42,109 bases of DNA from positions 1 through 42,109 of the forward strand of contig CAMZLL010000003.1 of the NCBI GenBank assembly GCA_947311505.1, in the 5' to 3' direction. The DNA is from an uncultured Cryomorphaceae bacterium. GTDB taxonomy: Bacteria; Bacteroidota; Bacteroidia; Flavobacteriales_D; Parvicellaceae. Positions 1-9,166 of the stretch are shown here, one piece after another. A program made the position numbers and the translations under genes. Below the pieces are notes generated by a model. The model saw only the letters and a list, made by a program, of their open reading frames with translations, was not told the origin of the DNA and did no database searches. Each line of letters begins with the position of its first letter. Within the stretch, counting starts at the first letter, position 1.

Positions 1-16
1 AACTAAACGTTTTCTT

Positions 17-604
17 TTATAACTTAAATGTAAATCCGATATTCAAATTTGAATGCCCATACCCCACAGCTCCATATAGGGACATTGACTCAGAAAAGTT
101 AATTCGACCTCCCACTTGAGCTGAAAAATCAAGAGGGTTAAAACCTGTAACATTGGTATTATCTCCAATTCGAATCAAAGCAGCTGTTTTTATTTTAGCA
201 AACACATCGTACTTGTCTGGCATGTTAGGAATGAGCCAATCAAAATAATAATGAGCAACTACACCCGCATTAATGAGCATTATAGATTTAGTACGAGTTT
301 CATAATAACCACCGCCCCAATAAGCCCCATTACTAACCCAATACAGATAGTGGTAACTAGCCACTCCCATTCCTAGAGTAGGCCCTAGAGTAAGGTTGTC
401 AGTAAACATTGGGATTTCAAAATCCGCCATTACCATACCGCCAAAACCACGAGCAAATGTAGGCCCCACATAAATATTCAAAGCCTTTCCTACTTCTGTT
501 CCAACTCCATCACCTTTGACAGTCATTAAACTTGAATTGTTTTGCGCTTGACTTCCTATTGCACTCCCCAATAGTAAAAGCCCTATCAATAAAGATTTTT
601 TCAT
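17..604 (-). CDS. Small outer-membrane beta-barrel-like secreted protein
   Basis: 195 aa with a clear N-terminal signal peptide (Lys-Lys, a Leu-rich core, then SQAQ before the likely cleavage point). The rest is rich in Gly, Tyr, Phe and Asn in short alternating stretches and ends in a hydrophobic/aromatic strand (NIGFTFKL), as expected of a small outer-membrane beta-barrel. I recognise no specific family, so the function is unknown. It begins one base after the yqeY stop codon on the same strand, so it is probably the last gene of the transcript that carries ftsZ-yqeY, or is at least co-transcribed with yqeY. The stop codon is inside the window, so the gene is complete. Beta-barrel is inferred from composition only. 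Confidence 0.7.
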   Translation of the reverse strand: MKKSLLIGLLLLGSAIGSQAQNNSSLMTVKGDGVGTEVGKALNIYVGPTFARGFGGMVMADFEIPMFTDNLTLGPTLGMGVASYHYLYWVSNGAYWGGGYYETRTKSIMLINAGVVAHYYFDWLIPNMPDKYDVFAKIKTAALIRIGDNTNVTGFNPLDFSAQVGGRINFSESMSLYGAVGYGHSNLNIGFTFKL

Positions 605-605
605 T

Positions 606-1058
606 TTATAAGTTATTTAAACATTCCTTTACAATCTTAGAAATAATTCCTCCATCAGCTTTACCGTTAAGTTGCCCCATAGACGCCCCCATCACTTTAC
701 CCATATCTCCAGGTCCAGATGCTCCTATTTTAGAAATTACTCCCAAAACGACATCTTTCACAGCAGCTTCGCTCATTTGCTCTGGCAAGTATTCTTTAAT
801 AACCCCCGCCTGAAATGTTTCCACCTCTGCTAAGTCGCTGCGATCTTGCTCAACATAAATTTTTGCAGCATCAACTCGTTGCTTGTACAACTTCTTTAAA
901 ATTGACAATTCAGCATCTTCAGACACCTCTCCACTTCCATCTTTTGTTGCCTCTAAAAGCAAAGCAGATTTGACTGCTCTAAGTGCTTCTAACTTCGATT
1001 TTTCACGAGCAAGCATTGCTGTTTTTATGTCTTTATTTATTATTTCTGTTAAATTCAT
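606..1058 (-). CDS. yqeY: GatB/YqeY domain protein
   Basis: 150 aa, the usual length for the stand-alone YqeY family, related to the tail domain of the GatB amidotransferase subunit. Visible family features are the start MNLTEIINKDIKTAMLAREK, the central EYLPEQMSE segment and a Gly-rich motif near residues 115-135 (GPGDMGKVMG). The protein is expected to be cytosolic and is thought to act on or near tRNA; its exact role is unsettled. It follows ftsZ after about 125 bp and is almost fused to the outer-membrane protein gene downstream. A yqeY gene right after ftsZ is a common Bacteroidota arrangement (established knowledge), which supports both the call and the lineage. Confidence 0.9.
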   Translation of the reverse strand: MNLTEIINKDIKTAMLAREKSKLEALRAVKSALLLEATKDGSGEVSEDAELSILKKLYKQRVDAAKIYVEQDRSDLAEVETFQAGVIKEYLPEQMSEAAVKDVVLGVISKIGASGPGDMGKVMGASMGQLNGKADGGIISKIVKECLNNL

Positions 1059-1183
1059 TCTTGTTTGAATTGAAAGTTTTTAACAAAAGTAGATAATACT
1101 ATATTATCTACTTTGCTAAAGCTCTTATAATTATATGATTAATCTTTGTTTTCAATGGTATTTTCTAACATTGAAATACACCA

Positions 1184-3214
1184 CTAATCAACATTGTCAT
1201 GCAAGAATGAATTATTATCACTCAAACCTGATTTATTTTCTCCCTCTTCATTTTTAGCATCTCCTAACGTGAAACGAGAAATACTAGACTCTGACGAATG
1301 TTGCACATCGTCTAATCTTATTTTTCTACGAAGATAAGCCGGCTCTTGTTCTAATTCGGCTAACCCCTCTTGAGTATTCATTTTAGTACCTGCCTGACGA
1401 ATACGTTCTAGCCTCATTTTGGCCAGCTCTGCATTATCTTCAATCGTAGGTGTTTCTTTAACTGGTGCTTCGTTAACATTAGCGTTAAAACCAGACGTTT
1501 CGGCAACATCATCCTCCGTATCATCAGTAAGCATATAACGCACTTTACCATCATTAGATGCGTTTGACACAGGTGCTTCTTCTTTTGCAAAAGAAATATT
1601 AGGTTCTTCGACTTTCTGCTCTTCTTCAAGCCAAGTTTTATGCACTTCTTGAACAGGTGTCTCAGCACTAATTTGAGTTTCTATATTATTATTTTCAACC
1701 TCTTCGACAGCCTCAGACTGAGTAGGCACAAACGACCATTCGGTAGTTGTGCTTGTAACTTCTTCAACAACCTCATCTACTGTTGAGCTAGTGATATCAT
1801 CATTTATTCCAGCAACTTCTTCATTGACTACACTACCCATAACTTCTGACTGGCTAGCATCTTCCTTGTTCAACTCAGGTAAAGAGAACTCACTTTTCGG
1901 CAATTCATTTACCATAGGAGTTTCAGCAACATCTGAAGTATATGTATTTAATTTAGTTTCAACCACAGAAACATCTTCTTTTGGAGTGTCAGGTTTAGTA
2001 ACATCCTCAACAACGTTAGCATTATCAGAAGTTGGAACATTCGACACAGAAGGAACTGCATCTTCCCTTTTCTTAACTAAAAACGGCTCCTCTTCAGTTC
2101 TTGGTTCTTCCGCACTAAAAGCCATAGGCTTAATCGCATTTTCCACAGGACTAGCAATAGGTTTTTGAATAGGTTGTGTAATCATAGTAGGTCTATCCGC
2201 CTCCAAACTAACCACTTTTTTCTCAGGTGTTTTCACTGGCATACCAGCATCTACTTCATGAGCTTCAAAACCTGTAGCAATAATGGTTACACTTAACTTT
2301 TCTCCTAAAGTCTCATCAAAACCATGTCCCCAGATTACATCAGCAGTACTTCCTGCTTCATCTTGAATATAATCTGTAATATCTGCTATTTCATCCATCA
2401 ACACTTCAGTTGCTCCGTAAGTAATGTTTAGCAACACATACTTAGCTCCTAGTATTTGATTATCATTCAACAAAGGAGAAGTTAAAGCTTTCTCAACACA
2501 TTTAAGCGCTCTATCTTCACCTTCCGCTTCCGCAGACCCCATGATTGCAACACCGCTATCTTTCATTACGGTGCTCACATCATTAAAATCGACATTTATA
2601 GCACCGGTTACAGAAATCACCTCAGCGATACCTTTTGCTGCAGTTGCCAACACTTCATCAGCTTGAGAAAACGCATTTGCCAACGTAAGGTTACCAAACA
2701 TTTCTCTAAGTTTATCATTATTGATAATCAAAAGCGTATCCACAGCATCACGCATTCCTTCGAGTCCGTTTTCTGCTTGTGTTTTTCTTTTACGACCTTC
2801 AAAACCAAACGGAACAGTAACTATACCTACGGTAAGAATACCTAAGTCTTTTGCCACCTTTGCAATGATTGGAGCGGCACCCGTACCGGTACCCCCACCC
2901 ATCCCAGCGGTAACAAAAACCATCTTCGTATTGGATTCTAAAATCTCTTTAATTTCATCTAAATTTTCTATAGCAGCATTCTTGCCTACTTCCGGAATAG
3001 AGCCCGCTCCTCTTCCTTCTGTAAGACTTGCGCCCAGTTGAATTTTAATCGGAACTGGGCTGATATCTAACGCTTGCTGATCGGTGTTACAGACAATAAA
3101 GTCAACACCTTTGATTCCTTGACGGAACATGTGGTTGACAGCATTGCTACCTCCACCTCCCACTCCTATCACCTTAATGATAGAAGAGTTGTCTTTTGGT
3201 AAATCGAATTTCAT
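1184..3214 (-). CDS. ftsZ: Cell division protein FtsZ (long linker)
   Basis: Tubulin-like GTPase that polymerises into the cytokinetic Z ring. It has an N-terminal GGGGSN nucleotide motif (about residues 19-24), the tubulin signature GGGTGTG (106-112) and a T7-loop region NVDFND (about 207-212). The GTPase core ends near residue 325. The protein is 676 aa against about 380-450 in most bacteria. The excess is an acidic, Val/Thr/Glu-rich low-complexity linker of roughly 280-300 residues, then a basic segment (EPAYLRRKIRL) and the tail NSFLHDNVD, the likely FtsA-binding end. It lies downstream of ftsA with a 111-bp gap, the largest spacer at this end of the cluster, so it may also have its own promoter. 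An antisense open frame over the linker is a shadow. Confidence 0.97.
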   Translation of the reverse strand: MKFDLPKDNSSIIKVIGVGGGGSNAVNHMFRQGIKGVDFIVCNTDQQALDISPVPIKIQLGASLTEGRGAGSIPEVGKNAAIENLDEIKEILESNTKMVFVTAGMGGGTGTGAAPIIAKVAKDLGILTVGIVTVPFGFEGRKRKTQAENGLEGMRDAVDTLLIINNDKLREMFGNLTLANAFSQADEVLATAAKGIAEVISVTGAINVDFNDVSTVMKDSGVAIMGSAEAEGEDRALKCVEKALTSPLLNDNQILGAKYVLLNITYGATEVLMDEIADITDYIQDEAGSTADVIWGHGFDETLGEKLSVTIIATGFEAHEVDAGMPVKTPEKKVVSLEADRPTMITQPIQKPIASPVENAIKPMAFSAEEPRTEEEPFLVKKREDAVPSVSNVPTSDNANVVEDVTKPDTPKEDVSVVETKLNTYTSDVAETPMVNELPKSEFSLPELNKEDASQSEVMGSVVNEEVAGINDDITSSTVDEVVEEVTSTTTEWSFVPTQSEAVEEVENNNIETQISAETPVQEVHKTWLEEEQKVEEPNISFAKEEAPVSNASNDGKVRYMLTDDTEDDVAETSGFNANVNEAPVKETPTIEDNAELAKMRLERIRQAGTKMNTQEGLAELEQEPAYLRRKIRLDDVQHSSESSISRFTLGDAKNEEGENKSGLSDNNSFLHDNVD

Positions 3215-3325
3215 TTTATGTTTGTTTATGTTTATGTTTCTTTTTTTAATTGCACTATGTCTTAGGCACTATGTTTTCTCGACTTTTAATACGACAAGCT
3301 CTGTCAAGTCTCGAAAGCCTAATTA

Positions 3326-4597
3326 TTAATCTAAATTGTCATCGAAGAAGTTTTTCAACTTTTCAAAGAAGCTTCCTTTAGTTTTTACAGAATGCTGACG
3401 TGTTTTTATTCCTGTTTTTGGTTGTAATTTAGGTTTTTCTTTTTCGTAGTTTTCAAAACCTTTAGCAACCAAACCAACACCTGTTGCAAACAATGGACTT
3501 GTTACATTTATATTTGTATTAGAACTTAAATGCTCGTTAGGATATCCAATTCTAGCATCCATTCCTGTAATAAATTCAAACAATTGGGTAATGTGTTTCA
3601 TTTGCGAACCACCACCAGTAATCACAATACCTCCAATTAATTTCTTTTCATACCCTGAGTTTTTTATCTCATAATACACGTGCTCTATCACTTCAGATAA
3701 TCTTGCATTGATGATATGAGAAAGATTCTTAACCGAAATTTCTTTTGGATCACGACCTCTCAAACCTGGGATACACACCACTTCATTGTCTTGTGTTCCC
3801 ATTGGTAAAGCAGTACCAAACTTAGTCTTCAACAATTCAGCTTGACGTTGCATAATGGTGCATCCTTCTTTAATATCTTGTGTAATGATGTTACCACCGA
3901 ATGGTATAACCGCAGTATGTCTAATAATCCCATCGTGGAAAATAGCGATATCTGTGGTTCCGCCACCTATATCAACCAAAACAACACCCGCTTCTTTTTC
4001 TTCTTCGCTCAATACAGAAGAGGAAGATGCCAATGGTTCTAAAATTAGATCTTGAACCTCTAAACCAGCTTTATGAACACATCTATAAATATTTCTAGCA
4101 GCGGCAATCTGCCCTGTAATAATGTGGAAATTTGCCTCTAACTGCACACCTGCCATTCCGATAGGATCCTTTATACTTGGCTGTCTATCAACGATATATT
4201 CTTGCGGCAATACATGTATAATTTCTTCACCTGGATTAATCAAGACATTGTACATATCATCTATCAAAGAATCTACATCTTCTTGTCCAATTTCATCATC
4301 ATAAGAGGCACGAGTAATCATTCCTCTATGCTGCATACTTTTGATATGCTGACCTGCGATACCAACATTTACCACTTTTATTTCCACACCAGACTTAGCC
4401 TCTGCTTCTTCTACAGCAGCCTTTATAGACTGAACTGTTTTCTCTATATTGGCTACTACTCCACGAGTAACGCCCACACTTGCAGATTTTCCCATTCCGA
4501 GAATTTCTATTTTTCCGTGCTCTGTTTTTCTACCTACTAGACAAGCTATTTTGGTGGTTCCAATGTCTAGACCTACTACGATTTCTGGTGCGTCCAT
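3326..4597 (-). CDS. ftsA: Cell division protein FtsA
   Basis: 423 aa actin-like ATPase that tethers FtsZ filaments to the membrane. Visible features are the phosphate-1 motif VGLDIGTTKIACLV at the N terminus, the SHS2/1C subdomain in the first third, a phosphate-2 motif VLVDIGGGTTDIAI near residue 208, and an adenosine motif GGIVITGGGS near 320. The last 16 residues (GSFFEKLKNFFDDNLD) form the expected amphipathic membrane-targeting helix. It lies between ftsQ and ftsZ on the same strand. A short perfect hairpin sits in the 73-bp gap upstream of the start codon. Length and architecture match the Bacteroidota family. Confidence 0.97.
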   Translation of the reverse strand: MDAPEIVVGLDIGTTKIACLVGRKTEHGKIEILGMGKSASVGVTRGVVANIEKTVQSIKAAVEEAEAKSGVEIKVVNVGIAGQHIKSMQHRGMITRASYDDEIGQEDVDSLIDDMYNVLINPGEEIIHVLPQEYIVDRQPSIKDPIGMAGVQLEANFHIITGQIAAARNIYRCVHKAGLEVQDLILEPLASSSSVLSEEEKEAGVVLVDIGGGTTDIAIFHDGIIRHTAVIPFGGNIITQDIKEGCTIMQRQAELLKTKFGTALPMGTQDNEVVCIPGLRGRDPKEISVKNLSHIINARLSEVIEHVYYEIKNSGYEKKLIGGIVITGGGSQMKHITQLFEFITGMDARIGYPNEHLSSNTNINVTSPLFATGVGLVAKGFENYEKEKPKLQPKTGIKTRQHSVKTKGSFFEKLKNFFDDNLD

Positions 4598-4619
4598 ATT
4601 TGTTTGTTTTATATATTTT

Positions 4620-4640
4620 GTAGTACGCTAATCGTACTAC
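4620..4640. other. 8-bp perfect hairpin between ftsQ and ftsA
   Basis: GTAGTACG and CGTACTAC are exact reverse complements around a 5-base loop. On the minus (coding) strand the stem is followed by A-rich sequence rather than a T run, so it is not a standard terminator for the operon. It could be an mRNA processing, stability or protein-binding site ahead of ftsA; that is inference. Confidence 0.4.
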
Positions 4641-4670
4641 GTAATTTTTTATTTTTTAATTTCTATTCGC

Positions 4671-5465
4671 TCAACGTTTTGAGCATACCATTTGGTCTTT
4701 GTACTTTAAATTTAATGTATCGTATAAATTATACTCTTTGATATCCAACCCATCTGAAGTATAAAAAGCTTTTAGACGACTCATCTTAGAACTTAAATCG
4801 TTAATATCTCCAATCAACACTCTATGATTTCCTACTCGGGGTATCAATTCAAACTCTTGCTTACTATTAACAAAAACTTGAACAATCTGTGCCATTAAAA
4901 ACTCATCTGCCACAATTTCTTTGGCTACTAAATAAATTTCATCGATGATATGATATCTTGCCAAAGAATCATTCGCCAACAATTCTTTTGCACTGGGCAT
5001 ATCGGCATAAGACTCATGAATCATTCCTGTAAAAACAGGAACTTTAGCAACATAATTCTCAGACAATGGAATAATATCACCTTCAATATCTAAATAGCCC
5101 CCCATTTTACCATCTGAAAGTATGATTCGTGCAATGGGCAATTGTTGTTCAATATCTACCTTAACTTGCCCGTTGTTAAACTTATACGCCTCTACTGACT
5201 TCACTCCAGAAACCTCCAAAAGCTCAGATTCTATTCTATTTAATTCTATCTGCCCCAAGGGCTGATTTTTGAATGAATAACCTAAATCATTTAGCAACAG
5301 TTTAACCTTATCTTCGGTTACAAACTCGTGACCTCCAGGTCTTTTTATTTCTATAAGAATCTGATTTGACTTTATGTTATCGTAATTGAGATCAGCAAAA
5401 CCGAGTAACCCAAACGTAACCGCCACAAAAAGAATCCATCCCCCTATTTTTAGCATCTTATTCAT
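4671..5465 (-). CDS. ftsQ: Cell division protein FtsQ/DivIB
   Basis: 264 aa bitopic divisome protein. A single N-terminal membrane segment (about residues 8-24, GWILFVAVTFGLLGFA) is followed by a POTRA-like segment (about 35-110, including KSVEAYKFNNGQVKVDIEQQ) and a beta domain. The call rests on this architecture plus position between murC and ftsA, since FtsQ sequences diverge strongly. The start codon overlaps the end of murC by 4 bp (ATGA type), suggesting translational coupling. It is expected to link the periplasmic divisome (FtsL/FtsB-type proteins) to the cytosolic ring. No separate FtsB gene is visible in this window. Confidence 0.9.
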   Translation of the reverse strand: MNKMLKIGGWILFVAVTFGLLGFADLNYDNIKSNQILIEIKRPGGHEFVTEDKVKLLLNDLGYSFKNQPLGQIELNRIESELLEVSGVKSVEAYKFNNGQVKVDIEQQLPIARIILSDGKMGGYLDIEGDIIPLSENYVAKVPVFTGMIHESYADMPSAKELLANDSLARYHIIDEIYLVAKEIVADEFLMAQIVQVFVNSKQEFELIPRVGNHRVLIGDINDLSSKMSRLKAFYTSDGLDIKEYNLYDTLNLKYKDQMVCSKR

Positions 5466-6817
5466 GGTGTCAAGATTTCTTTTAAAGGTTGAACAATGGT
5501 ATCTATATCTCCCGCTCCCAACGTTAGTAATACTTCTATATTTTTGCTAGCAACACGCTCCACTACATTGGCTTTGGAGACCAATTCCTTTTGAGCAAGC
5601 TTCATTTTATCCAACAGCATTTGAGCATCTACACCTTCGATTGGCAACTCTCTAGCAGGATAGATATCGAGCAACATCAAATCGTCTAAGAGATCTAAAC
5701 TAAGTGCAAAATCTTTTGCAAAATCTCTAGTGCGAGTATATAAATGGGGTTGAAAAATGCCTGTAATTTTTTTGTTAGGGTACAATTCCTTAACCGACCC
5801 AATGCACATTTTCAGTTCCGTAGGATGATGCGCATAATCATCTATGTATATAAGACGATCGGTTTGGATAATTTTTTCAAATCTTCGTTTCACCCCCTTG
5901 AAAGAAGCTAGAGCAGCAACTACACTATCAGCAGCGACATTCATCAATTCAGAAACAGCGATGGCAGCTAATGCATTTTCTATATTATGCCTTCCTGGCA
6001 AACCTAAAACCACATCTATGTACTTCCTATTGGGAGATACTACATCAAATACATAATTACCGTTAGCTACTCTTATGTTTTCAGCTTTGTAATCCGCATC
6101 TTCTTCAACGGCATATGTCAACGTATTTTCAAAATTCAGACTTAATCCTTTACGTAGAATCAACGTCCCATTTGTATCTATCTTATCCACAAACATTTGA
6201 AATGAATCTAACAAATCGGAATGCGCACCATAAATGTCCAAGTGATCTGCATCTGTAGAAGTTACCACAGCAATATCGGGGGATAATGTTAAGAAAGAAC
6301 GATCAAACTCGTCTGCTTCGACAACTGTATTTTTAGAGGTAGCATCCACCAACATATTGGTGTTATAATTAGTTGCTATTCCTCCTAAGAAAGCATTACA
6401 TCCTTTTTTCACTTCCGTTAACACGTGTGCAATAATAGAAGACGTTGTTGTCTTACCGTGTGTACCCGCTACGGCTACCGTATAACTAGAATTCGTTATC
6501 AATCCTAATACTTCTGAACGTTTGTATAAAGGAACACATCTCCCAATGAAAGCATTTAAAATTTTGCTATTGCCCGGAATGGCAGGCGTATAAATAACCA
6601 ATGAATCCTTAGTAAATAAATTGGCTGCAAGTTCTGAAACGGAATCTATATACGTTATTTGAATACCTTCCGTAGAAAGTTGCTCAGTAAGTGCTGTCGC
6701 AGTTTTATCATAACCAGAAACAGACTTACCAACAGCATTGAAATAACGTGCCAAAGCACTCATTCCGATACCACCGATACCAATTAAATATACGTTATGT
6801 ATGTTTTCTAATTTCAT
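5462..6817 (-). CDS. murC: UDP-N-acetylmuramate--L-alanine ligase MurC
   Basis: Mur ligase that adds L-Ala to UDP-MurNAc in the cytosol. The N-terminal Rossmann motif is LIGIGGIGMSALARYF. The ATP P-loop is GTHGKTTT (residues 118-125 from the chosen start). Central-domain and C-terminal ligase motifs follow, including DDYAHHPTE and QPHLYTRTRDF. The ORF track starts 13 codons upstream, but MKLENIHNVYLIG matches the usual Flavobacteria N terminus, so I place the start at 6817 (451 aa). It follows murG and is coupled to ftsQ by a 4-bp overlap. Confidence 0.96.
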   Translation of the reverse strand: MKLENIHNVYLIGIGGIGMSALARYFNAVGKSVSGYDKTATALTEQLSTEGIQITYIDSVSELAANLFTKDSLVIYTPAIPGNSKILNAFIGRCVPLYKRSEVLGLITNSSYTVAVAGTHGKTTTSSIIAHVLTEVKKGCNAFLGGIATNYNTNMLVDATSKNTVVEADEFDRSFLTLSPDIAVVTSTDADHLDIYGAHSDLLDSFQMFVDKIDTNGTLILRKGLSLNFENTLTYAVEEDADYKAENIRVANGNYVFDVVSPNRKYIDVVLGLPGRHNIENALAAIAVSELMNVAADSVVAALASFKGVKRRFEKIIQTDRLIYIDDYAHHPTELKMCIGSVKELYPNKKITGIFQPHLYTRTRDFAKDFALSLDLLDDLMLLDIYPARELPIEGVDAQMLLDKMKLAQKELVSKANVVERVASKNIEVLLTLGAGDIDTIVQPLKEILTP

Positions 6818-6873
6818 TTTCTTATCGCTACACAACACTTGATGTATTATGTTCACTGCGCCCGCTACTTATT

Positions 6874-7977
6874 TTACTCTTTTTTAATTATTTTAACTAT
6901 TTCATCACAAATATCGCTAGCTGCATTGGGCTTTCCAAGTGTAGCGATATTAGCACTAAATTCATTCATTCTCTCTTCACTTCCAAGCAAAGCGAGGGTA
7001 TTTGGCACTAAGGTCGTAAGAGCATCCACATCTTTTACAAGCAGTGCAGCGTTTTTATCAACAAGAGATTTTGCATTCTTGGTCTGATGATCCTCTGAAA
7101 CATTGGGAGAAGGCACTAAAACACAAGGCTTTGCAACAATACAAAGCTCACTAACAGATAATGCACCTGCTCGACTAATTACTACATTTGCAGCCGCATA
7201 AGCCAGATCCATACGATTAATAAACGCCATAGGCAGTATAGAAACATCGCCATGAGCATCCGCAGCTGCTTTCATTTCATCAAAATAGATCTTACCCGTT
7301 TGCCAAATTAACTGCACACCTGCATCAGATAATTGCTTTAGCGAATTTTTAATACTATTATTAATAGTTCTCGCCCCTAAACTTCCTCCGATAATTAAAA
7401 TTGTTTTTTTCTGATCATCTAATCCAAAATGTGCTATGGCTTCAGTTCTTTTTTGAGACACATCCAAAATATCTTTTCTAACCGGATTTCCAGTGATAAC
7501 GATCTTATCAGCAGGAAAAAACTGCTCCATCTTATCATAGGCAACACAAATTTTATTTGCCTTTTTTGCAAGAAATTTATTAGTCAATCCAGCATACGAA
7601 TTTTGCTCTTGCAAAAGAGTAGGCTTGCCTAACGCACCCGCTTTTTTGAGTAAAGAACCGCTTGCGTACCCCCCAACCCCAATGGCTATATCGGGATTAA
7701 AGTCTTTTACAATTTTTTTAGCAGCACGAAGACTCATCCAAAACTTATAAGGGAAATTCCAATTCTTCCAAACTTTTTTTCTTTGTATGCCAACAATATC
7801 TAACCCCTTAATAGGATAGCCAGCCGCAGGAACTTTCTCCATTTCCATTTTGCCATTAGCACCTACAAAGAGGATATTCGCACTAGGATATCTATCTTTG
7901 ATAGCATTTGCAATAGCCAAAGCGGGATAAATATGCCCTCCAGTACCTCCGCCTGATATAATTATTCTTGGATTCAT
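6874..7977 (-). CDS. murG: UDP-GlcNAc:lipid I N-acetylglucosaminyltransferase MurG
   Basis: 367 aa GT-B fold enzyme that makes lipid II on the cytoplasmic face of the inner membrane. The N-terminal donor-loop motif SGGGTGGHIYPALAIA is at residues 8-23. GVGGYASGS and LLQEQNSYAG lie in the N-terminal domain, and the C-terminal domain has IIGGSLGA and VISRAGALSVSELC, the UDP-GlcNAc-binding region. It lies 2 bp after ftsW and 56 bp before murC. Normal length, no defects seen. Confidence 0.97.
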   Translation of the reverse strand: MNPRIIISGGGTGGHIYPALAIANAIKDRYPSANILFVGANGKMEMEKVPAAGYPIKGLDIVGIQRKKVWKNWNFPYKFWMSLRAAKKIVKDFNPDIAIGVGGYASGSLLKKAGALGKPTLLQEQNSYAGLTNKFLAKKANKICVAYDKMEQFFPADKIVITGNPVRKDILDVSQKRTEAIAHFGLDDQKKTILIIGGSLGARTINNSIKNSLKQLSDAGVQLIWQTGKIYFDEMKAAADAHGDVSILPMAFINRMDLAYAAANVVISRAGALSVSELCIVAKPCVLVPSPNVSEDHQTKNAKSLVDKNAALLVKDVDALTTLVPNTLALLGSEERMNEFSANIATLGKPNAASDICDEIVKIIKKE

Positions 7978-7979
7978 GA

Positions 7980-9113
7980 TTAACTTTTTTCTAATTCAAC
8001 ACCTTTACTAACATTTAGAATAATACCTATAGAAATACAGGTAAACAATATAGAAGTTCCTCCCATACTTATCAAAGGTAATGGCTGCCCAGTAACAGGC
8101 AACAAATTAACTCCTACTCCCATATTTATCAACGCTTGAAATACCAACATAAAACTCAATCCGAATGCGACTAAAGCTCCAAAATGACTCCCCGTCTTCA
8201 ACATAATCCGTATGGATCTAAAAAAGAACATTAGATAAAGAATCAATAATGGAATTGCGCCAAGCAACATTCCAAACTCCTCCACAATAGAAGCAAAAAC
8301 AAAATCAGACTGAGCAGAATACATATCATTTTTGATATTACCTCTACCAGGTCCTTTTCCAAACACGCCTCCGTTCTTAACGCCCACTTTAGCCATTTGA
8401 GCTTGATAATTATCCTCCTTTGCCGCTGCATTATCAACTTGACTAAAAGCAAAAATTCTCGTCTTCCATGTTTCTACACGAGGTAATAAGCCAGGTGAAG
8501 CCGCATTTATTAACAACAAAAAAGCAAATATACCAATAGCCCCACCAACGATAGCGAGCAGATGTTTAATGGCAACCCCTCCTACAAACAGCAGTACAAA
8601 CGAAACTGTACCTAGCATAAAAGCAGTAGAAAAATCTGCTGGCAATATCAACATACAAATTAATCCGATGGGTATAACGATAGGTAAAACACCTAGTTTA
8701 AAATCTTTAATTTTAGATGCTTTGATAGTGAGCATTCTCGCAACAAACAACACGAGCATAATCTTGGCTAAATCAGAAGGTTGAAACCCCATAATCCAGC
8801 GCTGAGCAGAGTTAATATTTTTTCCAAAGACGAGTGTCACCAACAAAAGCACCCCCGATACCCAAATCCCTAACTGAGAAATTCGAGAAAAATATTTAAA
8901 CCTAAAATGCTGAAAATAAATCATAAAAACAACACCCACTATTAATGTAGCGACATGCTTAAACCAAAAAGGTGTAGCATTTCCTCCCGTAAGACGATAT
9001 GCCATATTTGAACTAGCACTCAAAGCTATAACCGTAGAACTCAAAATCAAGAGTATTACGATAGCCCAAATTGCTTTGTCTCCTTTTAGATATTTTTCTG
9101 CTATTTCTTGCAA
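7980..9113 (-). CDS. ftsW: Lipid II polymerase FtsW (SEDS family)
   Basis: 377 aa polytopic inner-membrane protein with about ten hydrophobic segments, a SEDS glycosyltransferase that polymerises lipid II at the septum with its partner PBP. Family motifs seen are NINSAQRWI near residue 100, QSDFVFASIVEEFG near 270, and the C-terminal PVTGQPLPLISMGGTSI. Position between the MurD-like genes and murG is the standard Bacteroidota order and favours FtsW over RodA. The partner is likely the PBP encoded upstream in the same cluster. It begins about 53 bp after the stand-alone MurD C-terminal domain gene. Confidence 0.95.
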   Translation of the reverse strand: MQEIAEKYLKGDKAIWAIVILLILSSTVIALSASSNMAYRLTGGNATPFWFKHVATLIVGVVFMIYFQHFRFKYFSRISQLGIWVSGVLLLVTLVFGKNINSAQRWIMGFQPSDLAKIMLVLFVARMLTIKASKIKDFKLGVLPIVIPIGLICMLILPADFSTAFMLGTVSFVLLFVGGVAIKHLLAIVGGAIGIFAFLLLINAASPGLLPRVETWKTRIFAFSQVDNAAAKEDNYQAQMAKVGVKNGGVFGKGPGRGNIKNDMYSAQSDFVFASIVEEFGMLLGAIPLLILYLMFFFRSIRIMLKTGSHFGALVAFGLSFMLVFQALINMGVGVNLLPVTGQPLPLISMGGTSILFTCISIGIILNVSKGVELEKS

Positions 9114-9166
9114 CGTATTTTTATTTATATATCATTGAAATGTTGTGTATTATCAACCATTATTTT

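Noticed and set aside
1749-2168. 139-aa plus-strand ORF antisense to ftsZ
   Set aside because: Mirror of the low-complexity FtsZ linker; Ser/Thr-rich only because of the codon bias of the opposite strand.
4620-4640. ftsQ-ftsA hairpin as a transcription terminator
   Set aside because: No T run follows on the coding strand and ftsA-ftsZ need read-through.
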